Assembly: GCF_001713475.1 (NCBI RefSeq)
Contig: NZ_CP016499.1
Coordinates: 1,302,001 to 1,366,000 of the forward strand
Direction: 5' to 3'
Source: Agrobacterium sp. RAC06
GTDB lineage: Bacteria; Pseudomonadota; Alphaproteobacteria; Rhizobiales; Rhizobiaceae
Length of the DNA stretch: 64,000 nucleotides
Shown: piece by piece, positions 34,818 to 42,927 of the stretch
How positions within the stretch are numbered: the first letter of the stretch is position 1
Layout: each line of letters begins with the position of its first letter
Translations under genes and position numbers: made by a program
Notes under the pieces: model-generated
Told to the model about the DNA's origin: nothing
Database searches by the model: none
What the model saw: only the letters and a program-made list of their open reading frames with translations

Positions 34818-35423
34818 GTGACCGGCAAGCCTGAGATCGACATGCCCCTTGTGACCCGAAACGGCACGCCCGCGATCAGCAAGCGGGAGAGGATTTTTGC
34901 TGCCACGGTCGAATTGTTGCTGGAGGAGGGGCTCGTTGTCGTTCAGACCCGTGCGGTGACCGAGCGAGCCGGTGTCGGGACCGGCCTGCTGAACCACTAC
35001 TTCCGCTGGCCGGAACTGCGCGCAGCAGCCTGGAGCGTCATTTTCGCTGACATTGCCGAGGATATGCGGCGAGCCAAGGAAAGCCCGGCACAATCGCTCG
35101 ACCGCTTTTTCAAGGAGAGCTTTTCGCCTGAGGCACAACCGATCTGGCGCCTGTGGATGGAGGCGGAAAGTCTTGGCTCTCAAGACGAATGGCTGGCAAA
35201 GGCCGTGGAGACGGCACGCCATCGGCTGCGGGACGGGCTCACGGCACTTCTCGTCGAAGGCCTTGCAGAACAGGGCCTGTCACTCGCCTCCCCGCGCGAT
35301 GCAGCGTTGCGGCTTGAGGCCTTGCGCGACGGGTTGATTGGGCTTTTGCTGGCTCGGGATCGCGAGATCGACAGCGCAAAAGCCGAGGCCCATTTGCGCG
35401 AGGCCTTGCGTCGGGAGACCTGA
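34818..35423 (+). CDS. TetR-family regulator of the DUF418 cassette
   Basis: A 201-aa regulator. Helix-turn-helix at about residues 20-60 (ISKRERIFAATVELLLEEGLVVVQTRAVTERAGVGTGLLNHYFRW), close to the BetI-like group. GTG 34818 is chosen because GGAGG lies 5 bases before it; the longer frame would start inside the operator. Divergent from DUF418, which it presumably represses through the two operators. It ends 73 bases before the right dapA repeat. Confidence 0.88.
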   Translation: MTGKPEIDMPLVTRNGTPAISKRERIFAATVELLLEEGLVVVQTRAVTERAGVGTGLLNHYFRWPELRAAAWSVIFADIAEDMRRAKESPAQSLDRFFKESFSPEAQPIWRLWMEAESLGSQDEWLAKAVETARHRLRDGLTALLVEGLAEQGLSLASPRDAALRLEALRDGLIGLLLARDREIDSAKAEAHLREALRRET

Positions 35424-35496
35424 CCGCCGTCTGATCAGATCAGATAAGATAAGGTCAGGTCGAGGCCGTTGCGCTCGCCGCCTGGGCGGCGAGCGG

Positions 35497-35588
35497 TCAT
35501 CCCCTCAGTTCAGAAGTCCTGCATGCTTCAGGGCCGCGTCGATCGCGGCTTCCGTCGAAGCCTCAAGCGTTGCCAACAGCGGCAGGCG
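35497..35588. repeat. Right direct repeat (dapA 3' end)
   Basis: The 92-bp counterpart of the remnant at 33548-33639, here in the intact dapA gene. A perfect GCTCGCCGCC/GGCGGCGAGC hairpin (35473-35494) lies immediately outside it on the cassette side. Together the two copies bracket 1857 bp of DNA holding DUF418 and TetR. Confidence 0.88.
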
Positions 35589-36389
35589 GACGGTGCGGTT
35601 CATGCCGCGGGTGCGGTTCAGCGCATATTTCGCGCCGCAGAGACCGGGCTCCAGGAAGATCGCCTTGTGCAACGGCATCAGGCGGTCCTGGTAGGCGAGT
35701 GCCTTCGTATAATCGCCGGCCAGGGTCGCTGCCTGGAATTCGGCACAGAGGCGCGGGGCAACATTGGCGGTGACCGAAATGCAGCCGGTGCCGCCATGGG
35801 CGTTGAAGCCGAGTGCGGTTGCATCCTCGCCCGAGAGCTGGACGAAATCCGGGCCACAGGTAATGCGCTGGTCGGAGACACGCTCGATCTTGCCGGTCGC
35901 ATCCTTCACACCGACTATGTTCTTGTGCGCCTTGGCGAGCGCCCCCATCGTTTCCGGCGACATGTCGATCACCGAACGGCCGGGAATGTTGTAGATGATG
36001 ATCGGCAGCGCGACGGCTTCTGCGATCGCCTTGTAGTGCGCGATCAGGCCCTTTTGGGTCGGCTTGTTGTAATAGGGGGTGACGACGAGCAGCGCATCGG
36101 CGCCGACGGCTTCGGCATGCTGGGCAAGCTCGATGGCCTCAAGCGTGTTGTTGGAGCCGGCACCGGCGATCACGGGCACGCGCTTGTTTGCCACTTCGAC
36201 GCAGAGCTCGACCACGCGCTTGTGTTCGGCATGGGAGAGGGTCGGCGATTCACCCGTGGTGCCGACCGGCACGAGACCGGAGGAGCCTTCGGAAATCTGC
36301 CATTCGACATGGGCGGCGAAGGCTTGCTCGTCGACAGCGCCCTCTTCAGTGAACGGCGTGACGAGCGCGGGAATGGATCCCTGATACAT
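35505..36389 (-). CDS. dapA: 4-hydroxy-tetrahydrodipicolinate synthase
   Basis: First committed enzyme of lysine and diaminopimelate synthesis, condensing pyruvate with aspartate semialdehyde. The Schiff-base Lys162 is in GVKDATG; Tyr133 is in YNIPGRS; Thr44-Thr45 in [10 protein letters not shown]; Tyr107 in TPYYNKP. 294 aa from ATG 36389, preceded by GAGGAG; a longer frame exists but starts in the control region. The last 27 codons are duplicated 1.9 kb downstream, marking an insertion junction. Confidence 0.97.
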   Translation of the reverse strand: MYQGSIPALVTPFTEEGAVDEQAFAAHVEWQISEGSSGLVPVGTTGESPTLSHAEHKRVVELCVEVANKRVPVIAGAGSNNTLEAIELAQHAEAVGADALLVVTPYYNKPTQKGLIAHYKAIAEAVALPIIIYNIPGRSVIDMSPETMGALAKAHKNIVGVKDATGKIERVSDQRITCGPDFVQLSGEDATALGFNAHGGTGCISVTANVAPRLCAEFQAATLAGDYTKALAYQDRLMPLHKAIFLEPGLCGAKYALNRTRGMNRTVRLPLLATLEASTEAAIDAALKHAGLLN

Positions 36390-36460
36390 GCAATGAACTC
36401 CTCGGGGGCCGACATCCACGCTTCGGCCGCATTCTCAGATTAAATCGGGGGCACATTACT

Positions 36461-36478
36461 TCGCACCATCAGGTGCGA
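36461..36478. promoter_or_regulatory. Inverted repeat between dapA and slt
   Basis: TCGCACC ATCA GGTGCGA, a perfect 7-bp inverted repeat in the divergent control region 36390-36594 (which holds no gene). It may be a protein site or small hairpin; no adjacent regulator points to a binder. Confidence 0.3.
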
Positions 36479-36594
36479 CAAGCGCATCTGCAGGAGATTT
36501 GTGACAGTTTTCCGAGGCTTCGTTCGAGAGAATGTGATCGCTGGCTTTAGGCTTTTGTTAACCGCGTGCTCGGCCTACTCTCTCGTGTGATGCC

Positions 36595-38682
36595 ATGAGT
36601 TATAGTGTGTGGATGAAGATGTCGCTGCCTTATCGTTCTGTCCTCGGTCTCGGTCTTGCGCTCGTCCTGTCGTCGACGAGTGCGCAGGCGCTTTCCGACG
36701 TGCCTGTGCCGCCTATGAAGCCGCTCGGCTTTGCACCGAGTAAGGCGGCACCGCCGTCGCTTGAGACCACCGGCGCCATTCCGCGCGGCGAGCGGCTGGC
36801 TGCCGCCAATCCGCGGCTGAAGTCCGGCCTTGATGCTCTGTCTGATCGCAAGGGCGCCCAGGCGATCGCGATCCGCGACCGCATGCCCGCCGGGCTCGAC
36901 CGGCAGATGCTGACCTGGTCGATCGCCATGTCCGGCTTGAGCGACGTACCGGCGGCCGAAATCGCCGCTGCCCAGCGGCAGCTTCAGGGCTGGCCGGGGC
37001 TCAAATCCTTCCGCGCCAATTCGGAAAAGGCGCTTTTCCGCGAAAATCCGGCGCCATCCGCCGTGCTTTCCGCCTTCGGCAATACAGCGCCGGAGACGAC
37101 CGAAGGCACGATGCTTCTGGCACGCGCGCATCTCGCGACGGGTGACCGGAGCAAGGCTGCAAGCCTGATCCGCAACCTCTGGCGCACGGAGGGCCTGGAC
37201 GAAGCGACGGAAGATCGGGTGAAGGGTGAGTTTTCCGGCCTGCTGCGGCCCGCCGATCACCGCGCCCGCATGGACTATCTGATGTATCGCGAGCGGGTGG
37301 GCCAGGCGAAGCGCTTTGCCTCGCTCGGTGAGGCGCAGTCGCTCTACCGCGCCTGGGCAGGGCTGATTTCGAAGGCCGACAATGTCGGCGGGCTGATCCA
37401 GGCCGTGGATGGCAAGTGGCGCAACGATCCGGCGCTGCTCTTCATCCGCATTGAAAACCTGCGCCGCCAGCAGAAATTCGAGGAAGCGGCCAAGCTACTC
37501 TCGCAGATGCCGCGTGATCGGGCCGAGTTGGTCAATACCGGCGCCTGGTGGGACGAACAGCGTATCATTGCCCGCGGGCTTGCCGATCAGGGTCAGGTCC
37601 GCGAGGCCTATCGCATCGTCTCCCGGCATGTGGCGACTCAGCCAACCGATATTGCCGATGCGGAATTCCATGCCGGCTGGTTTGCACTGCGCGCGCTGAA
37701 CGATCCGGATACCGCGAGCCGGCATTTTGCCCGCATCCTCGAGGTTTCCAACCGGCCGCTGACTGCCAGCCGCGCCTGGTACTGGCTGGGTCGCGCCGCG
37801 GAAGTGTCGCGCGACCGCAAGGCGCGCGAGTATTTTGCCCGCGCCGCCGAGCATTCCAGCACCTTCTATGGCCAGCTCGCCGCCGCGCGCCTCGACCGGC
37901 CGGGGATCGAGATCCCCTATCCGCGTCCCAGCCAATCCGATCGCAACCGCTTTGCGCAGCGCGAAGCCGTTCAGGCGATTGCCCGTTACGAAGCGGCCGG
38001 TCATGGCTGGCGGGCGCAAAGCCTCTACCGTGCGCTGGCCGATCAACTGGAGAGCCCTGGCGAACTCGCTATGTTGAGTGCAAGGGCGGAGAAATCCTCC
38101 GGCGGCCATCAACTGGCGCTGCAGATCGGCAAGACAGCCTATTCGCGGGGGATCGACGTGCCGGCGCTGGCCTTCCCCGTCGGCGTCATTCCGTCCTCGG
38201 CCAATATTGCCGGCTCCGGCAAGGCGCTTGCCTATGCCATTGCCCGCCAGGAAAGCGCGTTCAACCCGACCGCCATCTCGCCGGCGGACGCGCGCGGGCT
38301 CCTGCAGCTTCTGCCGTCGACCGCAAAGGCTGTCGCGCAACGCCATGGCCTTGCCTATCGCCCGGAGAAGCTGACCAATGATCCCGGCTTCAATGCCACG
38401 CTCGGCGCCCATTATCTGGGCGAGCAGATCGACCGCTTCGACGGCTCCTATGTGCTGACCTTCATCGCTTACAATGCCGGCGCCAGCAAGGTGCCGGGCT
38501 GGATCGAGCGTTACGGCGATCCGCGTGGCAAGTCGATCGACGAGGTCGTCGATTGGATCGAGCGGATCCCCTTCCCCGAGACGCGCAACTACGTCATGCG
38601 GGTGATGGAGAATTACCAGGTCTACAAGAGCCGGCTTGGGCAAAAGACCGACATCGTGCACGACCTGCGCTTCGGCCGGTAA
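36595..38682 (+). CDS. Soluble-type lytic transglycosylase
   Basis: A 695-aa periplasmic murein-cleaving enzyme. Signal peptide near the start (YRSVLGLGLALVLSSTSAQA), then a long alpha-helical superhelix (about residues 60-530, many TPR-like helices), then a C-terminal SLT domain. Catalytic Glu is in ARQESAFNPTAISPADARGLLQLLPSTA; further motifs are AYNAGASKVPGWIERYGDP and ETRNYVMRVMENYQVYK. Three in-frame ATGs (36595, 36613, 36619) all keep the signal peptide; the first is given. Single gene, divergent from dapA. Confidence 0.92.
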   Translation: MSYSVWMKMSLPYRSVLGLGLALVLSSTSAQALSDVPVPPMKPLGFAPSKAAPPSLETTGAIPRGERLAAANPRLKSGLDALSDRKGAQAIAIRDRMPAGLDRQMLTWSIAMSGLSDVPAAEIAAAQRQLQGWPGLKSFRANSEKALFRENPAPSAVLSAFGNTAPETTEGTMLLARAHLATGDRSKAASLIRNLWRTEGLDEATEDRVKGEFSGLLRPADHRARMDYLMYRERVGQAKRFASLGEAQSLYRAWAGLISKADNVGGLIQAVDGKWRNDPALLFIRIENLRRQQKFEEAAKLLSQMPRDRAELVNTGAWWDEQRIIARGLADQGQVREAYRIVSRHVATQPTDIADAEFHAGWFALRALNDPDTASRHFARILEVSNRPLTASRAWYWLGRAAEVSRDRKAREYFARAAEHSSTFYGQLAAARLDRPGIEIPYPRPSQSDRNRFAQREAVQAIARYEAAGHGWRAQSLYRALADQLESPGELAMLSARAEKSSGGHQLALQIGKTAYSRGIDVPALAFPVGVIPSSANIAGSGKALAYAIARQESAFNPTAISPADARGLLQLLPSTAKAVAQRHGLAYRPEKLTNDPGFNATLGAHYLGEQIDRFDGSYVLTFIAYNAGASKVPGWIERYGDPRGKSIDEVVDWIERIPFPETRNYVMRVMENYQVYKSRLGQKTDIVHDLRFGR

Positions 38683-38766
38683 GCGCCCGGCCCTGTCCAT
38701 TATTGCCTGGTGACCGGCGGTGAAGGCTCCGCTAGGCTCTCTTTCGACACAGCGAAGGAGAGCCGC

Positions 38767-39627
38767 ATGGCCGATGTTATCGACCGCTTCATCACCGTTC
38801 CCGACGGACTCAACCTGCATGTGCGCATTCATGGCGCAAACAATGGCGGCACGCCAATCGTCTGCCTGCCTGGGCTCACACGCAATGTGCTCGATTTCGA
38901 AGATCTCGCGCGGATGCTGGCAGCTCCGCCCTATGATCGGCGGATCATTGCGATCTCCTCGCGCGGCCGCGGCCTGTCGGATCGGGACCCGCAGCCGGAG
39001 CGCTACACAATCCCAGTCGAAGCGGGCGACGTTGTCAGCGTGCTCGACGCCTTAGGCATCGACCGCGCCGCCTTCATCGGCACCTCGCGCGGCGGCTTGA
39101 TCCTGCATGTGCTGGCAATGACGCATCTGGATCGCATCGAACGGCTGGTGCTCAACGATATCGGGCCCGTGCTGGAGACGGAGGGGCTGAGGCAAATTCA
39201 GGGCTATCTCGGCACTCGGCCTGCGCCTTCAAGTTATGCCGAAGCGGCTGACATACTCAAGGCCACCCATGGCGCAGAGTTTCCGGCGCTGAGGCCGGAC
39301 GACTGGGCCGGCATGGCGCAGGCGCTCTACCGCGAGATCGATGGAAAGCTCACCGCAGATATTGACCAAGCCATCGCCGCGCAGTTTCGCGCCGCCGACT
39401 TAAGCCAGCCCTTCCCCGACCTCTGGGCGCAGTTTGCGCTGCTTGCGGACAAGCGAGTGATGGTGGTGCGGGGGGAACACTCGCGGCTTCTGTCCCGCGC
39501 CACGACTGATGACATGGCTCAGCGACATGCCCAATGCACGGTCGTCGAGGCCAAGGGACAGGGCCATGCTCCGCTGCTGCATCTCAATGGGCTTGCAGAA
39601 GCGATCGGCACGTTTCTGGGCAGCTGA
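38767..39627 (+). CDS. Alpha/beta hydrolase
   Basis: A 286-aa alpha/beta-fold hydrolase. Nucleophile elbow GTSRGG (Ser), oxyanion region CLPGLTRNV, and the catalytic His in GQGHAPLLHL, with an Asp/Glu expected in MVVRGEHSRLL. No signal peptide. ATG 38767 is preceded by AAGGAG at good spacing; the frame continues upstream without likeness. Substrate unknown: esterase, lactonase and dehalogenase-type reactions are all possible. Confidence 0.88.
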   Translation: MADVIDRFITVPDGLNLHVRIHGANNGGTPIVCLPGLTRNVLDFEDLARMLAAPPYDRRIIAISSRGRGLSDRDPQPERYTIPVEAGDVVSVLDALGIDRAAFIGTSRGGLILHVLAMTHLDRIERLVLNDIGPVLETEGLRQIQGYLGTRPAPSSYAEAADILKATHGAEFPALRPDDWAGMAQALYREIDGKLTADIDQAIAAQFRAADLSQPFPDLWAQFALLADKRVMVVRGEHSRLLSRATTDDMAQRHAQCTVVEAKGQGHAPLLHLNGLAEAIGTFLGS

Positions 39628-39681
39628 ACCCTGCCGCAGATCGCGCACCAGCGATCGTCACAAAACCTCTTCAAAAACGAA

Positions 39682-39704
39682 AAGCCCGGCACAAGGCCGG
39701 GCTT
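39682..39704 (-). terminator. Porin terminator (minus strand)
   Basis: Arms AAGCCCGGC/GCCGGGCTT around ACAAG; on the minus strand followed by TTTTCGTTTTT. It ends porin transcription 25 bases beyond the stop and may also serve the convergent hydrolase gene. Confidence 0.88.
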
Positions 39705-39728
39705 CCCTTATTCGATCTGGAGATCGAA

Positions 39729-40688
39729 TTAGAACGAACGGATCAGGCGAACGAAGCCGGTCCACTCGCCGCTGTCGGCCTTGTTGTAGTCAACAGTGGT
39801 GTCAACCTTGAGGCCCGAAGCAACAGCGTAGGAAGCCAGAACGCCACCGGTTACGTAGTCGACGTTGTTGAACTGCTCAACAAAGTTGACAGACGGGGTG
39901 ATCGTCAGCTTTTCGGTGGCCTTGAAGCCGTAAGCAGCGCCAACGGTCCACTCAACGGTGCCGACGTAAGCCGACGGGTCGGAAGCCCAACCAGCGTAGA
40001 GTTCGAACGTGCCCGGGCCGATTGCAGCAGCGCCCTTACCAACGACATAGCCTTCGTCAGCCTTGGTGTCGTAGCCGCCCCAGAGGGTCAGGGTTACGGC
40101 GCCGAGGGTCGTGGAAGCCAGACCCTGGATGCCGAATGCGCCGTCAGCCTGACGGAGTTCGTCAACGCCGAGACCAACGGTAAAGGCGTCAGCCGAGTAG
40201 GTGTAGCTGACCGAGTCAAACTTCGCGTTGTCGATGAACGTGTCGTTTTCGCCGGAGATGCCGATGTCGTCAGCCCAGGTCAGGAAGTAACCAGCCTTGA
40301 AGCCGCCAACGGTGATGTAAGCCTGGTCAAGGGTCACGCCCTGCGAACCATCGCTCGTGCCCTGAAGACGGATGTAGGAACCGATGGTGCCAACTTCCGA
40401 GTCGTTCTTGGATTCGATTACGAGACGGGCGCGGGTCTGGAAGTCGTCAGCGTTGCGAGCTGCAACGGTGTCGCTGGTGTTCCAGTCGTAAGCGAAACGA
40501 ACTTCGCCGCCGATCTTGAGGCAGGTTTCGGTGCCGGGGATGTAGAAGTAGCCGGTGCCGAAGGCGTCGCAAACGCGAACGTATTCCATGGGCTCGGGCT
40601 CAGCAGCGACGATTGCGTCAGCAGCCTGGGCGCCGGAAACTACAGCGAGAGCTGCAGCGGAGCCGAGAAGAAGGCTCTTGATGTTCAT
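39729..40688 (-). CDS. Outer-membrane porin (RopA/Omp2 family), copy 1
   Basis: A 319-aa trimeric porin. Signal peptide MNIKSLLLGSAAALAVVSG, cut after AQA. The mature protein has alternating beta strands, the conserved VRVCDAFGTGYFYIPGTETCLKIGGEVRF start with two cysteines, and a C-terminal Phe (FVRLIRSF) as used by the Bam assembly machine. Codon use is strongly biased, fitting high expression. The first 194 bases around its start are an almost exact inverted copy of those of the divergent second porin. Confidence 0.94.
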   Translation of the reverse strand: MNIKSLLLGSAAALAVVSGAQAADAIVAAEPEPMEYVRVCDAFGTGYFYIPGTETCLKIGGEVRFAYDWNTSDTVAARNADDFQTRARLVIESKNDSEVGTIGSYIRLQGTSDGSQGVTLDQAYITVGGFKAGYFLTWADDIGISGENDTFIDNAKFDSVSYTYSADAFTVGLGVDELRQADGAFGIQGLASTTLGAVTLTLWGGYDTKADEGYVVGKGAAAIGPGTFELYAGWASDPSAYVGTVEWTVGAAYGFKATEKLTITPSVNFVEQFNNVDYVTGGVLASYAVASGLKVDTTVDYNKADSGEWTGFVRLIRSF

Positions 40689-40705
40689 TATTGACCTCCA
40701 GTCAA
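40512..40705 (-). repeat. Porin 5' inverted repeat, copy 1
   Basis: 194 bases running from TTGACTGGAGGTCAATAATG through codon 59 of the porin match 41608-41801 in inverted orientation with a single difference. It covers the ribosome site, start codon, signal peptide and the first mature residues; similarity falls sharply on both sides. Confidence 0.93.
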
Positions 40706-40928
40706 TTATAGAGGTCGCACCAGGTGATTTCAGAATTTAATTATTATTATCAATTGCTTGCTGGTGTCGCGTGAATCTGGTCGGCAACGCGGCGGCGAGT
40801 TGCGCGTCTCGGGAAACAGGATTTCTGACGGAGCTGTGGAAGGAAGCCAGGCGCGCAAGCTCGCGCAAAAGCTCGAGACAGTGCGAACGATATGCAAAGT
40901 GTAATGGTGATGTGCAGGGGTAAAACAA

Positions 40929-41019
40929 TGGCGGAGAGGAAGGGATTCGAACCCTCGATACGCTTTTGACGTATACTCCCTTAGCAGGGGAGCGCCTTCG
41001 ACCACTCGGCCACCTCTCC
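40929..41019 (-). tRNA. tRNA-Ser (GCT anticodon)
   Basis: Reads GGAGAGGTGGCCGAGTGG at the 5' end, anticodon loop CTGCTAA (GCT), a long variable arm as in class II serine tRNAs, T arm GGGTTCGAATCCC, acceptor 3' strand CCTCTCC, then G and an encoded CCA. It decodes AGC/AGU. It lies between the two porins, within the arms of the inverted repeat. Confidence 0.96.
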
Positions 41020-41607
41020 GGTGACGCCTGATTATTTGCTTGAATCAGTGATTGCAAGGCCTTTTCTCCGCTCTCAACATTTTAGCGAGCGGTCGCCAAT
41101 GCCAGGTGTTGATCCCATCACTCATAGGAAAAGCCGAATCGTTCCCGCCTCACGACATGATTCTGTCGCTCGGGCGGCCATCTGCTGCCGATTTTCAGGC
41201 TTAAGGTCTGAAGCTGCCATTGTCGAAGATGCAGCTTCGAGGCGAGCCGACATGGTTCTAAATGCAACTTTTTGCGGAATCCTGTGCCAAAATGAGAAGA
41301 CCACCCGCATGCGAACACCTGCCCCGCATACCCAAGAGCCTGTGTAAGCGGCGGTTTTTTTTGGATTTTCTTAACAAAACCTAAATGGATATGGGGCGGC
41401 GCAAGGGAGTTTGTGGCCTTTCAGCAACAGGCCGGGTGGAAGGGTGACCACATTCTCTCCATTCCACTCTTTGGTGATTGCATGACCGACGGGGTTTTGT
41501 ATTTTCAACCTCGGAAGCGAGGCGGTGGATCGTCCGTCTTCTGAAACCGACGGGGATGGGGCAGGGAATGCTGTCCTTCAGCCAATTAACCCAGACCCAT
41601 ACGAAAC
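41020..41607. other. Long noncoding leader region before porin 2
   Basis: 588 bases without a convincing gene. Short frames here lack ribosome sites and family likeness. It contains a TTAACAAAACCTAAAT stretch at 41369-41384 that weakly recalls a CtrA site, and a direct repeat ACCGACGGGG at 41485 and 41546. It probably includes the promoter and a long leader of porin 2 and the promoter of tRNA-Ser on the other strand. Confidence 0.55.
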
Positions 41608-41801
41608 TTGACTGGAGGTCAATAATGAACATCAAGAGCCTTCTTCTCGGCTCCGCTGCAGCTCTCGCTGTAGTTTCCGGCGCCCAGGCTGCTGACGCAA
41701 TCGTCGCTGCTGAGCCCGAGCCCATGGAATACGTTCGCGTTTGCGACGCTTTCGGCACCGGCTACTTCTACATCCCCGGCACCGAAACCTGCCTCAAGAT
41801 C
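41608..41801 (+). repeat. Porin 5' inverted repeat, copy 2
   Basis: Plus-strand counterpart of 40512-40705; the single difference is a synonymous C/T in the codon before FGTGYF. The repeats flank about 900 bp that include tRNA-Ser and the control regions of both porins. Confidence 0.93.
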
Positions 41802-42629
41802 TCGGGTGAAGTCCGCGTTACTCTCTCGGCTAACGAGAACAACGCTCCTTACGGCACCCCGTCGAACGACACCTGGGATAGCGCAGTCCGTGCTCGCCTG
41901 GCATTCGACGCCAAGAACGACTCGGAAATCGGAACGATCGGTTCCTACGTCCGCATTCAGGCTGATAGCCAGGGCGCAACGACCACAGGCGCTAACATCA
42001 CGCTCGATCAGGCCTACATTACTGTTGGCGGCTTCAAGGTTGGTCGTTCGCTGACCTGGGCTGACGACTGGGGTCTGGCTGGTGAGTCTGACGACTTCTT
42101 CGGCAATGCCAAGTTCAACACCGTTTCCTACACCTACTCGGCTGATGCCTTCACGGTCGGGCTCGGCGTGGACGACCTCTCCGACCAGTTTGCTGGCAAC
42201 GAAGTTGGTCTGGAAGCCGTTGGTTCCGCTTCGCTCGGCGTGGCCACTGTCACCGTGAACGGCGTTTATGACTTTGGCTCGGAAGAAGGCGCGATCGCCG
42301 GCGTGGTCGCCGCTGACGTTGGTCCTGGCACCTTCGCTTTGGCCGCCGCTTGGGCGTCTGGTCAGTCGGTTGGTTACAACTTCACTTCCGAGTGGACTGT
42401 TGGCGCTGCCTACACCTTCAAGGCAACCGACAAGCTGTCGATCACCCCGCAGGTTGTTTACTGGGATAGCGTTGGCTTCACGAATGCTGACCAGTGGGGC
42501 GCAGACCTGCTCGTTGAATACGCTCTCGCTTCCGGCCTGAAAGCTTCGGCTGACGTTCGTTACCTCGATCGCGACGGCGCTGCTGACGGCAACTGGGACG
42601 GCTTCGTCCGCCTGACCCGCTCGTTCTAA
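41625..42629 (+). CDS. Outer-membrane porin (RopA/Omp2 family), copy 2
   Basis: A 334-aa paralogue of the divergent porin. The first 59 residues are identical, including the signal peptide; beyond that the strands align but loops differ (for example ENNAPYGTPSNDTWD and NFTSEWTVGAAYTF). Ends in FVRLTRSF with the C-terminal Phe. GGAGG before ATG 41625 sets the start; the longer frame is leader sequence. Codon use is highly biased as in copy 1. The two may differ in pore size or expression condition. Confidence 0.94.
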   Translation: MNIKSLLLGSAAALAVVSGAQAADAIVAAEPEPMEYVRVCDAFGTGYFYIPGTETCLKISGEVRVTLSANENNAPYGTPSNDTWDSAVRARLAFDAKNDSEIGTIGSYVRIQADSQGATTTGANITLDQAYITVGGFKVGRSLTWADDWGLAGESDDFFGNAKFNTVSYTYSADAFTVGLGVDDLSDQFAGNEVGLEAVGSASLGVATVTVNGVYDFGSEEGAIAGVVAADVGPGTFALAAAWASGQSVGYNFTSEWTVGAAYTFKATDKLSITPQVVYWDSVGFTNADQWGADLLVEYALASGLKASADVRYLDRDGAADGNWDGFVRLTRSF

Positions 42630-42657
42630 TCCACAGCGATTAGCGAAAAAATGCGTT

Positions 42658-42685
42658 GGGTCCGGCTTCATCACGAGCCGGACCC
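42658..42685 (+). terminator. Terminator-like stem after porin 2
   Basis: Perfect arms GGGTCCGGCT/AGCCGGACCC with an 8-base loop, 28 bases after the stop. The following T run is short (TTCGCGC), so the stem is strong but the tail weak. The stretch 42686-42927 beyond it holds no gene and has AT-rich TTTTTATAAGTTATAACG, likely the recombinase promoter region. Confidence 0.65.
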
Positions 42686-42927
42686 TTCGCGCATTCCGGA
42701 ATGAGCTTGAATACGCGTTCTGCCAAGGGCTTGGGCAGGATCAGTCAGGCTCTTCGTCAGAACAGAAAGGAGCGCGAACGATCCATTCAGACAGTCCGAT
42801 AGGGGCTTAACACGAAAGTTTGTGCTGTTCTGCACTATACTTTTTATAAGTTATAACGATATCTACGCCTGTGGGGACGGGCGGTGAGCCCGTTCGCGTG
42901 CTCGCCAAAGGGAAATTTGGGGGATAC

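Noticed and set aside
41021..41347. A 108-residue frame in the porin 2 leader
   Set aside because: No ribosome site, no likeness, and it begins in the tRNA flank.
41369..41384. CtrA site before porin 2
   Set aside because: TTAA-N7-TAAA differs from the TTAA-N7-TTAAC consensus and one weak match is not enough to list as a site.
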